Shown here: one piece after another, positions 11,583-23,102 of the stretch
Layout of the letters: each line of letters starts with the position of its first letter
Position numbering within the stretch: position 1 is the first letter of the stretch
Assembly: GCA_944548615.1 (NCBI GenBank)
Contig: OX155952.1
Coordinates: forward strand, 1,763,001 to 1,827,000
Direction: 5' to 3'
DNA: 64,000 nt
From: Micropterix aruncella
Taxonomy: Eukaryota; Arthropoda; Insecta; Lepidoptera; Micropterigidae
Translations under genes and position numbers: made by a program
The notes under the pieces: generated by a model
What the model saw: only the letters and a program-made list of their open reading frames with translations
Told to the model about the DNA's origin: nothing
The model's database searches: none

Positions 11583-12104
11583 AAAATTGTTGAATTATGC
11601 AAATTAGTACTAAAATTCACAGTGGCTGTAATAAAATGACCACCCACTGTATGATACCGTGTATCAACCAGGTCTCTTTCATATGGACTCTAGCCATCGT
11701 TTTATTTCGTTTTTCTCATATTCAACCAACAACGAAAGTGGACATGGCACCGGAAGATGAAAAAGAAAATTATTACCCGGCTCGCTCGCCAAAGGTTTAG
11801 TGTACGCGCGAAACTCGTAAAAACGTCGAAATATGTATTGTTGCGCCACACTGACGGCTGAGGTAGTGGCCATTGTAGTATTATTAATAATCGGCAATAG
11901 TAGGCGTAGCGCGGCGCGCACTGGATGTGCGCGGTACAATCTTGTATGTAGCGTATATCTACAGACGCAAGAAAATTACCGAATCGTTATCAAAATGACG
12001 TCACAGCAGAGCTATTAGGTACTTAGCTACCAGGACAAACACAACAATAAAATAGCTTTTACCGAATATACTTTTGCAAAATTATAGATACACTAGCTGC
12101 GCCC
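11583..12104. other. Non-coding DNA with a moderately CpG-rich patch
   Basis: Short open frames occur on both strands between 11597 and 12018, but none shows a recognisable domain, signal peptide or splice context. Nothing else seen. Confidence 0.45.
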
Positions 12105-12325
12105 CGCGGTTTCACCCGCGTGGTGATGGAAAATTGTGATAATGATGATAGAAAACTATATATCTTTATAAATTATAGCCTAGATGTGTTATTCTGATGT
12201 GTAAGCTATATTATTGTAAAGTTTCATCAAAATCCATTCAGCAGTTTTTGCGTGAAAGAGTAACAAACATCTATACATACATTCTTACAAACTTTCGCGT
12301 TTATAATAGTAGTAGGATAGAAATT
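12105..12325. repeat. Lepidopteran interspersed repeat
   Basis: It starts actagctgcgccccgcggtt, continues with 'catcaaaatccattcagcag' and ends 'actttcgcgtttataatagt' followed by agtagga. From memory this layout is a very common short interspersed repeat in moth and butterfly genomes. Its parent element is not assigned here. It supports the organism guess. Confidence 0.75.
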
Positions 12326-12529
12326 CTATGTTGCACATTTTAAAAACAAAACATACAACAGTCAGACTTACTGCTTAAATTACAATTTCTTACAGCAAAC
12401 CATCGTGGAAGTGAAAGAATTTAGGTGCCAGTAATGTAAAATACAAAACATTTAATACTAACAAAAATAATGAAATAACAAAAATGCCAATTTTAAAAAA
12501 TATAATTAGGATTTAGAGATAATCCGCAA

Positions 12530-12765
12530 GGAGCGGAGGACAGGATACGATGGCATGAGACTATGACAGGATAGGAGACATGAAATACTTTTTCAAACAC
12601 ACTTGAACAATAGAAACTGTTGGTGCGTTTCTGATATTGAAAGGTAGCTGGTTTCATAGTCTAACTGCATTAACGGTAAAAGGAATATGAAAAAAGAAGA
12701 ATTATGCGTAGGAATCGCAATTTTACCATCTTGACTAGAACGGAGTGAAAGACCATGACTTCCTA
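12530..12765 (-). pseudogene. CR1/jockey-like LINE ORF tail, decayed
   Basis: On the minus strand the frames read DGKIAIPTHNSSFF, then after a shift HIPFTVNAVRL, a stop where tryptophan is expected (TGA for TGG), then NQLPFNIRNAPTVSIVQVCL. This is the LINE C-terminal signature 'SF.V.A.RLWN.LP..IRN'. At least one frameshift and one stop make it a dead remnant. Confidence 0.65.
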
Positions 12766-12770
12766 TGTGA

Positions 12771-13379
12771 GGGGGCGTTCAAGTATTACGTACTGCAATT
12801 TTTGAAGATTTTTGACCTTCCCTCCCCCTTTCCCCTATGTAACGCGCCGTACCGTCTTTCTGTATCTTCCCCACCCCTTCCCTAAACGTTACGTAACACC
12901 CAAGTGACCATTTTTACCCAATAGTCACAATTATTTTGCGCAAAGTACCGGAAAGTCGCTAAAATACCGTTGTTATTGTTTTAATCGCGTTTGCGATAAT
13001 AATAAATAAAACAAGAGATTTCTAACTCGCAATACATGCGTAGATTGTTTATTTTATTTATTCATATTGTTATTTAATAAACTTAAGTTTAAAATATGTT
13101 AAAATGGGCTCAAATTTGTCCTAATAAACTTTTATTACTAATCTTACATTACATTATGCCGTTTTCCTTACATACATTTTTGGCTTCATCCACCATTGTT
13201 CTTCTCATGCATTCTCCTATTTTAGTTTATTTTACTAATAAACTCTTCAAATAAAATAAAAACAATGTCACGTAACGGGTTGTTCGAACCCTCCTCCCGC
13301 CCCTGTAATGCATCGTAACGTTTTACAAGACCCCCCCCCCTTCCCCCCAAATTGCGTTACGTAATACTTGAACGTCCCC
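12771..13379. mobile_element. Palindromic-ended MITE, 609 bp
   Basis: The left end GGGGGCGTTCAAGTATTACG matches the reverse complement of the right end ...cgtaatacttgaacgtcccc. Flanking 'tga' occurs at 12768-12770 and 13380-13382, a possible 3 bp duplication. C/T-rich stretches ('ccttccctccccc', 'ccccccccccttcccccc') follow both termini in mirrored fashion. The interior (12950-13260) is AT-rich and unique. No transposase. Confidence 0.75.
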
Positions 13380-13955
13380 TGAGTTATTTTTTCGGTTAGG
13401 TAGGAGGGAGCGCTAGGATTGTGGGAATTATACTGGAAAATTATTCTGGGAAAAGAAAATCTGGTGTCTGTGTGTCGGTATGCACAGTCGGTAGTCATGT
13501 GAATAAGTTATAAATTACAATTTCTTTTCATTTAATGTGTGAGTGTATGACTGACTAATACAGTGTGTGTGTAAGTATTATACAAGTGTAAATGTTACTA
13601 ACTTTTTTATATCATCGAACGTAATCCTAAAGTAAAATATCAGCTTTCCTATACGGGCGTTTTTGCATAGTTAGGTATGCAATGAGCTATGTGTATAATT
13701 TGTTTCTCCGGCACGATTTATAATAATGTTTGCCGAATATAAGAGTACTTCTGTTGTAATTTTTATTGTTCGTAATAAATAAATTTAAAAAAATAAATTA
13801 AAAAAAATGTGCTTGTCAGCTCCGACGCGCGACTGGAGTTTACTCTTATAACACTGAAAGCATGTATATACTTTTATTCATATAGGTAATATTGCTTGCT
13901 TGCTTGATTGATTGACTGATTATTGATTGATTGATTGATTGAATGAATCGTTGAC
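13380..13955. repeat. Non-coding DNA with TTGA-type microsatellite
   Basis: A degenerate (TTGA)n/(CTTG)n tract occupies about 13887-13945. Nothing else was recognised. Confidence 0.6.
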
Positions 13956-14575
13956 CTATCGGTGGTGAACGGTTTCGTGTAGCTTGGACCACAAGATCCA
14001 TTTTGTTCTCGGATCGGCTCACTCACGATTCAGATCCTATTCAGAAGCATCCTCGAGTGGAAGGCTACCCCGGGTCAGACTCAATCCCGACGGGATTGCA
14101 TCCCGGCGCCACTCGACGGTTTGCGCACCGGACGGCGAAGCCAATCGGCTGTGCATTCTGACTAATTTCTGAAGGGGTCTGGAGACTATGGTAATATACT
14201 GTTTCCTAAGCAGCGGGGGTGGATGTTGACCTGTTGTCATGCCACTCTTGAAATGACCTTGGGCCACTCGATCCCGTGTGGCGCTACGGGCAAATAACGC
14301 CCAGGTCCGCGATAAATTCAAACTGAATTACCGCTGTAATACAACAGGTAGCGACTTCGGACCCGTAACCAGTCGGGAGGACGGAGGTATCCTGAAGGTT
14401 GATTCCAGACGGAGATATCCTGCCAAATATCGGGCAGGTGGCGGAGCTTGACGGTGGATTGTTTTGTGCTATGTCTTCTGCGCTCACCTCACGGAAGACA
14501 GAACGTTACATTTCGTTAAAACTTCCTGAGGTGACGGGTTCGCTCGTTGTAGTTGACAACTCTAGTTGAACACTC
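13956..14575 (+). repeat. Self-nesting 0.7 kb repeat family, near full-length copy
   Basis: Starts 'cggtggtgaacggtttcgtg', passes through 'ccattttgttctcggatcgg', 'cgacggtttgcgcaccg' and 'cgtaaccagtcgggagga', and ends 'ggtgacgggttcgctcgttg' then tagttgacaac. It is collinear with the inserted copy at 22389-23102, read there on the other strand. Confidence 0.85.
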
Positions 14576-14689
14576 TAGTTGAGTGATTAATTGATTAATT
14601 AATTATATTATGTTACTACGTTACGAAAAGTTATTTAATTTTGAAATATTCTGCTTAGATGTCGCTGACTGTAATTCATTTATAAAAAT

Positions 14690-15432
14690 ACTAGCTGACC
14701 CGTGCCCACTTCGTTGGGCGGTAAAACATTTTACTTATGATGAAATTATGAGTGTGGCTTGGTTAGTACTGAGTGCTCTGATTTATTTCCTGACTGCCAA
14801 AAGAAGGGTTATATTTTTACTGCATATGTATGTATGTATTTGTATGCGAATTTGACTATATTACCGTTATTTGTGAGTGTCTTCTTGTGAGTGTCTTATT
14901 TGTGAGTGTCTTATCTCTTTAACCATTTATGCAGTAAAAGTGAAATTATATGCAGTAAAAGGGAAAAGTCTTTTGTTTTAAACACTTGAGACGATAAATT
15001 TACTTCTTTTGATAATAATTCATAATTGTTGATAATATGACCAATTAACATGACCTAACGATTTAAATTATTTTTTTAATTTGAAAAACTACATTTTGTG
15101 ACTTAAATATAAAAGTTAGACTTATGCTGTCGCTGACTTTTTTGCAGGCATTATCAAGCTCTACAACTTTTCTCTAGAACTTAATAATATATCTCTCATC
15201 GTTAAGGCAGCGTTAGGAAACGTTTTCGTTCGACCGTTTTTTCCTACTTACTTTGGAAATCCGACTACCACGAAAACGTCTTTTCATTTTTCGGATTAAT
15301 ATATAGCCTATGACACTCACAAATAACGTGGTTTTCTATTGGTAAAAGAATTTTCAGAATCGGTTCAGTAGATCCAGAGATTACTTCCTACAATGTCACA
15401 AACTTTACCTCTTTATAATATTAGTATAGATA
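14690..15432. repeat. Lepidopteran-type interspersed repeat, longer copy
   Basis: Begins 'actagctgacccgtgcccac' with 'ttcgttgggcgg', and ends 'aatcggttcagtagatccag' through 'cctctttataatattagtat'. It has the same head and tail architecture as 12105-12325 but about 740 bp long. No coding capacity. Confidence 0.65.
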
Positions 15433-16470
15433 GCGCTTTTTGTTACCGCTAGATTTTACTACCCATTAAATTGTCGTACCGGGGGCTTTAAATGAATTCG
15501 ATTCTTAAGGAGAGAACTCCAAAAATACATGTGTCACGAATAATTTAATTCATAAAAGAAATCGGGTGTGACTCCGAGCGTTCGCGGCCGCTGTGCTATT
15601 ATTCATCACATAATATATTTGAAACGCATTATCGTCATTATTTCTCGACTGTGCATTCCGTCACAGCCACACTCGTATTTTTATTTTAACAAAACAGTCT
15701 GCGGCGCGCGCCGCTCGTAAACATATAATTTAAGTGTGTACTATCTGAGCGGTTCAGTATCGCGTACCGTACAAGCAAAGTACGCCGACGAGTAGTAGTG
15801 TACTACGCCAGCTACAACCAGCCAACGTAGTAAGCTCAAGCGACCAGTAATGGCGTTTTTTAGGATCTGCGCAAATGCACTGCGGCCCTGCGGCGTCAAG
15901 GCCTCGCTGATAATAATTACTACGGCGCAGCGTACGCTGCATGCACGATCCCACATTTTACTCCGTACAAGTCAATTGATTCATTCAAGTACATCGTAGC
16001 GCACAGATTACGAAAGAGGTGTAAATTAGTGCGCTTAGATGCGACACGCTTTTGAAATCAGGCAGGGAGATCAACGCGGAATGTTATAATTGAGTGGAAA
16101 TGGACGTACGCTTATTTTGTAAGGCCCCGACAAGTAGATATATCAGCTCATTAATTGATGCAATTCAGTTTGACCTCTTACACGACTGCCCAACAAAAAC
16201 GGAAAGTAATGTGTTCAGGGTTCATCTATGTATTTATTCCATTTCTTTATTCCACCGTAACCTTTAAACGCTTGAACCGATTTAGAAGTGTGTGGTATTG
16301 TTAGAATCGTTATGTCATCGTCAGTGTCATAGAGTACGTTAACTGTCCGTTACGTTACGTTACTTGTACGTTATCAAGTAAGTAGTTCTCTAAATGTCCA
16401 AAAGTCAATCAATTAACTTAAATATTTCGTGTTTAGTGTCAAATGAAAGATCTGATTGAGTACATTCTGG
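15433..16470. other. Non-coding DNA with CpG-rich patch
   Basis: 15570-15960 is locally CpG-rich (includes 'gcggccgc' and 'gcggcgcgcgccgc') in an AT-rich surround, but no supported gene or promoter element was found. The rest is unremarkable. Confidence 0.4.
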
Positions 16471-16477
16471 ATATATA

Positions 16478-16860
16478 TCTACATGTACCTATCTATATAT
16501 GGAGAAATACATAAACCAAAAATATTTCATTAAAACACCGTAATAAAAATAAATAATAATACATTTTTTCACTTTCTGTAACGGGTAGTCGTGTTTTTCA
16601 TTCTTTTTTAATAGATTTACTTGTTCATAATTTCAGAAATTTTGAATATTGTGTTCAAAATTGTGGTAGAAGGATAAAAAATAGTTTTTATTCTTCTAGA
16701 CCAGTGTTTTCCAGTGATTTAGGAAATATACATCTATCTATATGGATAAATACATAAACCATAAATATTTCATTAAAGAAAACGTAAAAAAAAAAAAAAA
16801 TAGTTCACTTTCTGTAACGGCAGTCGTGTTTTTTATTGTTTAATATATTTACTTGTTTTC
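16478..16860. repeat. Direct repeat pair, about 140 bp units
   Basis: 'acataaaccaaaaatatttc', 'tcactttctgtaacgg', 'agtcgtgttttt' and 'atttacttgtt' occur in order at 16478-16625 and again at 16724-16860. Related 'aaggccccgacaagtagata' (16120) and 'cggcccgggcaagtagagaa' (16864) suggest a larger duplicated unit. Confidence 0.6.
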
Positions 16861-16864
16861 TACG

Positions 16865-18198
16865 GCCCGGGCAAGTAGAGAAATCACCCCGTCAATGGTG
16901 TAAGCAACTTTGACCACTTTTTGCAGGATATAAACTATTGCATTTCACAGATATGGGTAAATGTGTCATCAACAAAATATTCTATAAACTTTACACCGAA
17001 ATGACACGCACCTGTATCCATACAAAAACGGGTGGTAGTGACTTATAGCACTATTTTAATAACAGAAGAGAGACGAAATAACTTTTTATTGGCTTAACTA
17101 GGTTTTGAGACCTGTCATGTCATGTCTTACACCACTGTAGTTCTTATAGACTCAATGAGACAGCATAATACTCCTTTCAAAGGATAATAACTCTGCCCGT
17201 GAAACTAAACAAGTAAATAAGTTTTTTTTAAAATGCGTGTTTTTAGATGTTAGATTTTCTATTACAGAAGATTATTTTACATTGAAAAATGGGTTTAAAA
17301 TCGTCTGCATTTTTTTTATTTACCGCAGAAGAGCGTGTTTTTATGGTCAATTTTCGGACTTTCAGTAACGAATACTTTATCCGACATTGAAAAAAAAACT
17401 AAGTAATGTCCAATTAATATTTTCACGTATGTTTTCAGGACGTCCACGTTCTGCGGAAAAAACTCATCATATCCATATTCACCTTTTTTAATCTGACATG
17501 AATCTAGCATTTTCGGGTGGTGAATCATTGAATCATTCAAGTTCAAGTTCTTTATTGTGTGAATTGTTAAAAAAAACATACAATGTTTAAGTAACAAACT
17601 GCCCAGAGAGCATACAACATTACGTTTTAAAAGAAACTTCATAAAGTAGAAGCTATATAAGGCGCAATCAACAAGCAGTAAAACTAAAACCATCAACAAT
17701 TAAAATAATCAATATCAGAAATGATCAAACAAAAGCAATAATCATCAATAATCAGATAATCAATCAACCTAATTTTTATAATGTTTTGTCCAAGAAGAAT
17801 CTAAATATAAGATACCATATAACTAAAACAATCAATAAAATAATTAATTCAAGCTAAAACAATCAACAAATAAAATAATCAGTATACGCACTACATTAAA
17901 ATGAAGGGGCTGTAAAAAAAGTCATTTTGTAAAATTTATAAATTCCTCAATAAAGTAAAACGTGTTTGTTGTAAAAAAATCCTTTAAAAGTTTTTGGAAC
18001 GTTCTGAGGTTGCTTTTATAAATAACTTTTTGTGCCGCTTGTATATGAGATATTCCAAACAAAATTTTAGAACGCGGTTTCGGCCTAACACGGCATCTGT
18101 GTAGCAAATTTCAAGCATTTAAAGCTGGAAGTAGGACTAGCGCCCCCTTGGCGGGCCGATTTCAACCACAATCTTTTCAACTCTTGCCATGACTAAAT
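16865..18198. other. AT-rich non-coding DNA
   Basis: 17540-17600 contains 'tcaagttctttattgtgtg', resembling a LINE/SINE 3' tail in reverse. 17690-17890 is low complexity (aatcaa-rich). A 127-residue open frame on the minus strand at 17316-17699 has no recognisable domain. Confidence 0.45.
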
Positions 18199-18484
18199 GT
18201 TTGTTTGTTTGTTTATACTCTTTATTGTAAAATGTCACAATGGGCGGGTTTATTGTCATATAACAATCTCTTACAACCAACACTACTATGACTTGTTATA
18301 TGTATGTGTGCGTGTAACATGTGTGTAAGTGTGTGTCTTGTTATTGCATTTGATCGACAGAATTGAAAATGCAATTTCGTTAATTTGATCCCAACGGAAA
18401 ATGGTGACCCAGCCGGGAATCGAACCCGGGACCTTACAATGTAAGATAGATCAGGCGACCTAACCACTATGCCACCGAGCCGTG
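18199..18484 (-). mobile_element. tRNA-derived SINE
   Basis: Read on the minus strand, the head is ggctcggtggcatagtggtt followed by aggtcgcctga (box A-like) and 'cccgggttcgattcccggc' (box B). A ~200 bp body follows, with a tail 'acaataaagagtataaacaa' leading into (ACAA/AAAC)n. The internal pol III promoter is well preserved, but the anticodon arm does not fold as a true tRNA and there is a long 3' body. A related interrupted copy lies at 44003-44520. Confidence 0.85.
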
Positions 18485-18612
18485 TGCATGCCAAATTTCA
18501 GGACAAATTTCAGGACATGTGCATGCCAAATTTCAGGACAGGACAGGACATTTCATTCAGTTACCTGCATGTCAAATTTCAGGACAATCGTATGAAGCTT
18601 TTGGGCGCCATC
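18485..18612. repeat. Short tandem/interspersed motif array
   Basis: 'gtgcatgccaaatttcagga' occurs twice, with 'aaatttcaggaca' two further times and 'tgcatgtcaaatttcaggac' once, at irregular spacing immediately 5' of the SINE head. Confidence 0.7.
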
Positions 18613-18615
18613 GCA

Positions 18616-18648
18616 GAGGGATATACACAGAGTCAGTGTATATCCCTC
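18616..18648. other. Perfect 13 bp stem hairpin
   Basis: gagggatatacac, a 7-base spacer agagtca, then gtgtatatccctc. No flanking feature explains it. Confidence 0.8.
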
Positions 18649-18649
18649 A

Positions 18650-19195
18650 GAAGTGCGTTCACAATACTTTCCCTCTTCCGGGAAAGTAAAAATGTGCCGC
18701 ATCTGTTGTGAATACGCACAACTTAGGGATAATCTGTTGCAGTAGTGCTCTCGGTGGGTCCCACGCGCCGGCAGATAACGCGTCACTCGCAAACGCAATG
18801 ATTCATCCGTCCATTCGTTCCCCGTCATCAGCTATGGCAGGAAGTGCCATGCGGTTGAATACCAAACAAAAAACAGTTTTCCGAAGCCAACGGCGAGGAA
18901 AAAAGGCATAGACAATGTGTTTCGATTTTTACCGGGGATTTATTCAGCCATTTTTGGTAGAAAATAAAGAGCATGTAAAAGTACGAGGTGTGTGGACATG
19001 AGACAAATTTTATACATTATTTTTTTATTGAATTAAAATTTTACACTGTCTCCTTCAAATTTGATGATTTTTCTGTGTTAAAATTGGATCAACTCGAAAT
19101 AAGACGGAGATAATATGAGCATTTCTCCTTGTCTTTAATTTCACTAACACCAACACTTTCATTCTTCCCTAAATTAGGACTCCAACTCTAAAATT
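18650..19195. other. Unassigned DNA
   Basis: Nothing recognised. Short open frames at 18708-18911 have no domain. Confidence 0.4.
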
Positions 19196-19720
19196 TCAAC
19201 GAGAGCGTAATGGAAGGCCGTGGGATGAAAGCGAAGAGAAGAGATTATAGAAATGGAAGGATGTTTGAATTCTTATTCTTCTTAAAGTGCCATCTCCTAT
19301 CGGACGTCGGCGGTCATTATGGCCACTTGGCCCCGTGATGTTGAGGCGCGGAACAACTCGGTGGTGCTTGGATTGAACCATTCATCGAGGTTTTGTAGCC
19401 AGTGGGTTTTTCTTCGGCCAGGTCTTCGGCGGCCTTTTATCTTTCTTTGCAGCATTAATTAGAGAAGGTGGAATTTGTTACCACGCATTATGTGGCCCAT
19501 GTTTTGTAATTTCCTTCTCTTTATGGTCTTCAGTAATTCCAAACCTTTGTGCATTATTTGCCGCACCGTCTCATTTGTGACTATCCGTCAAAGATATATT
19601 CAGTATTCTCCTGTAAATCCACATTTCGAAAGCTTCTAACCTTTTGCACAAAGTCTGGGTTAAAGTCCACGCTTCTACTCCGTATAGGACTGAAAATATG
19701 TAACATCACGTGATGTTTAT
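19196..19720 (-). pseudogene. RTE-like LINE, decayed ORF 3' part
   Basis: On the minus strand broken frames give YGVEAWTLTQTLCKRLEAFE, then MWIYRRILNIS, then a lysine-rich tail ending in a 'W.N.TTLFR.A'-like terminus. 'YG.E.WTL......LEAFE.W.YRR.L.IS' is the RT thumb and connection signature of RTE-like LINEs. Several frameshifts; dead. Confidence 0.75.
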
Positions 19721-20265
19721 TTTCTAGTCTCTTTCCAAAATCTGTATTTTTTGTTTATTCGTCTTCAATTTGATTCACAAAATAAAATTCAAGAAATTTA
19801 AGAAATTTCAAGAAATCGACATATTTTACATAAGTCAAACTAAATTCAGTGATGTTCATAGCTCGCTCGGCAACTAGGAAATTGGTATATACGACTCTTA
19901 TACGAGTAATATATTTATATGAAGAGTTTGTAAACGAGCAGATATAACATGAGACATATCAATGTGTAAATGCCTATATCCTATCCTATATCTTATCCCT
20001 CTCCTTTCCTATCATAGTAATAGTTCGATAGTAATTTATTTAATTCGATAAAATTTAGATAATTATCGTATAAGAAAATAATCTAAGACTACTGTAGGAA
20101 ACACTTAATTGGCCAGCGAAACAATACAGTAAGATAATTAGACATAATTAATGTAGAACTGTGTTTCCCGAAGATCAAATAAATAAAATCACCTAGGATT
20201 TTAGGTTCAGAAAAACTTAGGTAAAATTATAAGAAAAAAAAGAAACAATATAAATTCTAGATTAC
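19721..20265. other. AT-rich non-coding DNA
   Basis: Nothing recognised. Confidence 0.45.
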
Positions 20266-20274
20266 ATTAGTTAA

Positions 20275-20955
20275 TTGCTGACAATAATCCGGCCCAGCAA
20301 TATTTACAAAAAGCATACATCTGTCTGTTTGTTTGTCTTGTGACCAAAGCTGTACATATTGAGCTCGTTACAGATTTAACTTCAGATACTCTCCTAGCCG
20401 CGTTTAAGCGCTTCATTTCACGCCGCGGTTCAGTTTCCTGTTTGTATTCAGACAATGGGACGAATTTTGCTGGTGCGAAAGTACAACTGGACGAAATTTA
20501 CAAATTTCTACTTACTTCTCAGTATCAGAACTCCTTCAATGAGGAACTTACAAAACATCGCATTGAGTGGGAAATGATACCACCACCACGAACACCGCAT
20601 TTCGGATCTATGTGGGAGTCCAACGTAAAGAGTCTCAAAACTCATTTGTATAGAGAGTTATTGGGAGTCAAATACTCACTTATGAGGATTTACAGACTGT
20701 TCTTGTGCAAATTGAAAGCATCATGAATTCACGTCCACTTTGCGTAATTTCGACGGATCCACATCCTGATATCCTAACCCCCGCTCATTTTCTTATGTCC
20801 ACACCGCTACAATATTTGCCCGCATCTGACTTGTCTGATGGTGGTTCCTCTTCGGGGAGACTGCCGGATGGGAGTTTAACCAGAGATTGAAAGGGCGTCA
20901 TACCGTAATCGACGTTATTCCTACTCGATCTACACGGCCCCGTTCGTCCCCAGAT
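20275..20955 (+). pseudogene. BEL/Pao retrotransposon integrase fragment
   Basis: The frame from about 20310 reads YICLFVCLVTKAVHIELVTD, then RFISRRG, then YSDNGTNFAGA, then HFGSMWESNVKSLK. These hold the first catalytic Asp region, the second Asp in SDNGTNF and the catalytic Glu in WES of a BEL/Pao DDE integrase. A frameshift near 20680 moves the reading to IESIMNSRPLC and LTPAHFLMS, the conserved block after the catalytic core. A second break occurs near 20850, where an expected 'WEFNQRLKGR' appears in another frame. Protease, RT and LTRs were not found, so this is an isolated fragment. Confidence 0.85.
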
Positions 20956-21309
20956 CGTCCGACTGTGCAATGAGTCGTTTCGAGAGAATCTCTCTAACGT
21001 GCGGAGGCGTCGCGTCGTCCCCCTTTTCCTATCTCCGCCTACTCGCCGGATAACTCGATTTCACTTGTTGATTGTGGGCTGATACCGCGAAATATGCTAA
21101 TGGAACGGGTAGGCAGGGCGCCGCACCGTGTGACGCACCGTGCTGTGCGGGGTAAGCGAGCAGGCAGCAGGCACGTCGATTTTCTCTGTTGTTTATATAA
21201 GCTACCCACGGCCGGGCCCATGGCCACGGTCATATCCGGCTAGTGTATCAAGCAATGCGTACAGTATGTACAAGATAGGTAAGGATAAATTAATAGTTAA
21301 AAAAAAACA
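20956..21309. other. GC-richer unassigned DNA
   Basis: May be 3' sequence of the BEL element, but no terminal repeat was recognised. Nothing else seen. Confidence 0.35.
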
Positions 21310-21748
21310 CTAAAAACACGCTTTGCGGTCAACTATACGACGACGCGGCCAACTGTACGCGCCAACTATACGACACCATTACTTGTAGTACTTTCCAGGA
21401 CTTTCGCGGCCAACTATACGACACCATTACTTGTAGTACTTTCCACGCACCATTACATCTACATTACATGGTATGCGCACCATTACTTCGCACCAACCAA
21501 AGTTCATTCCAAGACTTTTCTAACAAGTCCAAACACAGCTATGATACGATGTTCCATCATGAAGTTCCAGTTCATATCTTCCGACTCTATCATCAGATCA
21601 GTTCGACAGTACCACGTATTGCCATCAGAACTACATACAGCTGCCAATTTTCATGACGCTACGATCATTGGAAGATGGTTAAATTAGTTACTTTAGATTC
21701 CATTACATAGTTACATACAGGTCGACCTAATAAAAGCGTGTTAAAAAA
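21310..21748 (+). mobile_element. TIR element, copy 1 (with internal tandem duplication)
   Basis: Bounded by 'taaaaacacgcttt' on the left and 'aggtcgacctaataaaagcg' then tgtta on the right; these ends are inverted copies of an (A)AACACGCTTTTAT word. 21490-21748 is the reverse complement of 35205-35465 at high similarity ('ctatgatacgatgttccatc' and 'tagttacatacaggtcgacc'). Inside, about 21368-21455 a ~50 bp unit ('ccaactatacgacaccatta' then cttgtagtactttcca) is tandemly duplicated. Non-autonomous. Confidence 0.7.
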
Positions 21749-21756
21749 ATCGGCTG

Positions 21757-21955
21757 TGACACCCAAGACTTTCCCGTCAAGTAGTGGGCTAATGGGCCTA
21801 GTTCAATTAAACCATTATGACCCATTGTGTCTGCAGTAGATTGTCTCGTCTGTAAGTCTTCTACGCTCATGCCAAGGCTGAAAGAATGATCAAATATCGT
21901 TATATCAGCCAGGGGTGACGGGTTTGCCCGTTGTAGTCGTCACCGCCCTACTGTC
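21757..21955 (+). repeat. Self-nesting repeat family, 3' fragment
   Basis: Ends with 'gggtgacgggtttgcccgtt' then gtagtcgtcacc, preceded by 'gtcttctacgctcatgccaa'. It is the 3' third of the family. Confidence 0.7.
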
Positions 21956-22388
21956 ACCTCACTAGGGGAGCTAATGGACCTAGTGCAGTTGGGCCATTAT
22001 AATCCATGTGTTAAGGTCGACCCAGCTCACGGGTCAGCATCCATCCGGTAGCTTCCTAAAAAAGTGCGAGCCCGGGTAGGACTCTGTGCCTGTGGGCCGG
22101 TTTTCCTTGGTGATCATTTTTCAGGCGCTCCTGGACGGTTTGCGCACCGTGTGGCGTTAGCCAGTCGACTGTGCATTCCGATAGATAACCGCGGGAGTCT
22201 GGAAACGACTTTCTTTCCTTTATTAGCCGCTCTCAAAACAAACGCTCTCGAAACAACCCCATCCCGAGTGGACAACCGGGCAAAGGACGCCGTGGTCCGC
22301 GATAGATTCGGCAGATGCCGAGTCATCGCCAACATAAGGTACAGGACTGCGTAAACCATCTCGAACATGTAACCAGTCGAGAGGCCAG
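21956..22388 (+). repeat. Self-nesting repeat family, outer copy, left part
   Basis: Sense-orientation copy from 'gagctaatggacctagtgca' through 'ctcctggacggtttgcgcac' to 'gtaaccagtcgagaggccag'. It is interrupted by a reverse copy and resumes at 23103. The 15 bp word cagtcgagaggccag at its end (22374-22388) is repeated exactly at 23103-23117. Confidence 0.85.
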
Positions 22389-23102
22389 GATGGCAGTGTC
22401 GACTACAACAGGCGAACCCGTCACCCCAGGCTGGTATATCGATATAGATCGTTCTTTCAGCCGTGGGATGAGCGTAGAAGACTTGGGGACAAGACAATCT
22501 ACTGTCTAGTTCACCAGCAACCCGTTAGAGATCAACGCCTTACGGCGAGGCACCGGGAAAGCTACACAGCGGCCAGCCTGACCCCCTAACTACCAGTTTT
22601 GGCAGGATATCTCAGTCTGGAATTAACCTTCAGGATACCTCCGTCCTCCCTACTAGTTACGAGTCCAAAGTCGCTTACGCAACCTCTACATTACAGAGGT
22701 ATATTACAGCGGTAATTCAGTTTGAATTTAACGCGGACCTGGGCGTTCTTTGATGATCCCAAGATGATTTAAGAGTGGCATGACATCAGGTGAAACATCT
22801 ACCCCCGCTGCTTAGGAAACAGTGTATTTCCTAAGCCTCCAGACCCCTTCAGCAAGTAGTCAGAATGCACAACCGATTGGCTTCGCCGATCGGTGCGCAA
22901 ACCGTCCAGTGGCGCCGGCATGCAATCCCGCCGGGAGAAACCGGGCCACCAGCTCTGAGGCCTGAGACACGGGAGTCTTACCCGGAGTAGCCTTCTACCC
23001 GAGGAGGCTTCTGAGCAGGAGCTGAATCGTGAGTTGAGCCAATCCGAGAACAAAATGGATCTTATGGCCCATGCTGCACGAAACCGTTTACCACCGTGGC
23101 CA
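22389..23102 (-). mobile_element. Self-nesting repeat family, inserted full-length copy (714 bp)
   Basis: This reverse-orientation copy sits between the two halves of an outer copy and is flanked by a perfect 15 bp target duplication, which fixes both element ends. On its sense (minus) strand it runs from 'gccacggtggtaaacggttt' to 'gttgtagtcgacactgccat'. There is no polyA tail, no terminal inverted repeat and no ORF of known type. A variable, long target duplication points to retroposition or another staggered-cut mechanism rather than cut-and-paste. An internal 'taaggcgttgg'-type segment resembles the box A/anticodon-arm region of serine tRNAs, but this is only a resemblance. Confidence 0.85.

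Noticed and set aside
17316..17699. 127-codon minus-strand frame
   Set aside because: Low-complexity hydrophobic text, no domain, AT-rich surround.
18400..18484. Possible tRNA gene on the minus strand
   Set aside because: Boxes A and B are good but the anticodon arm does not fold and a 200 bp SINE body with a tail follows; called a tRNA-derived SINE.
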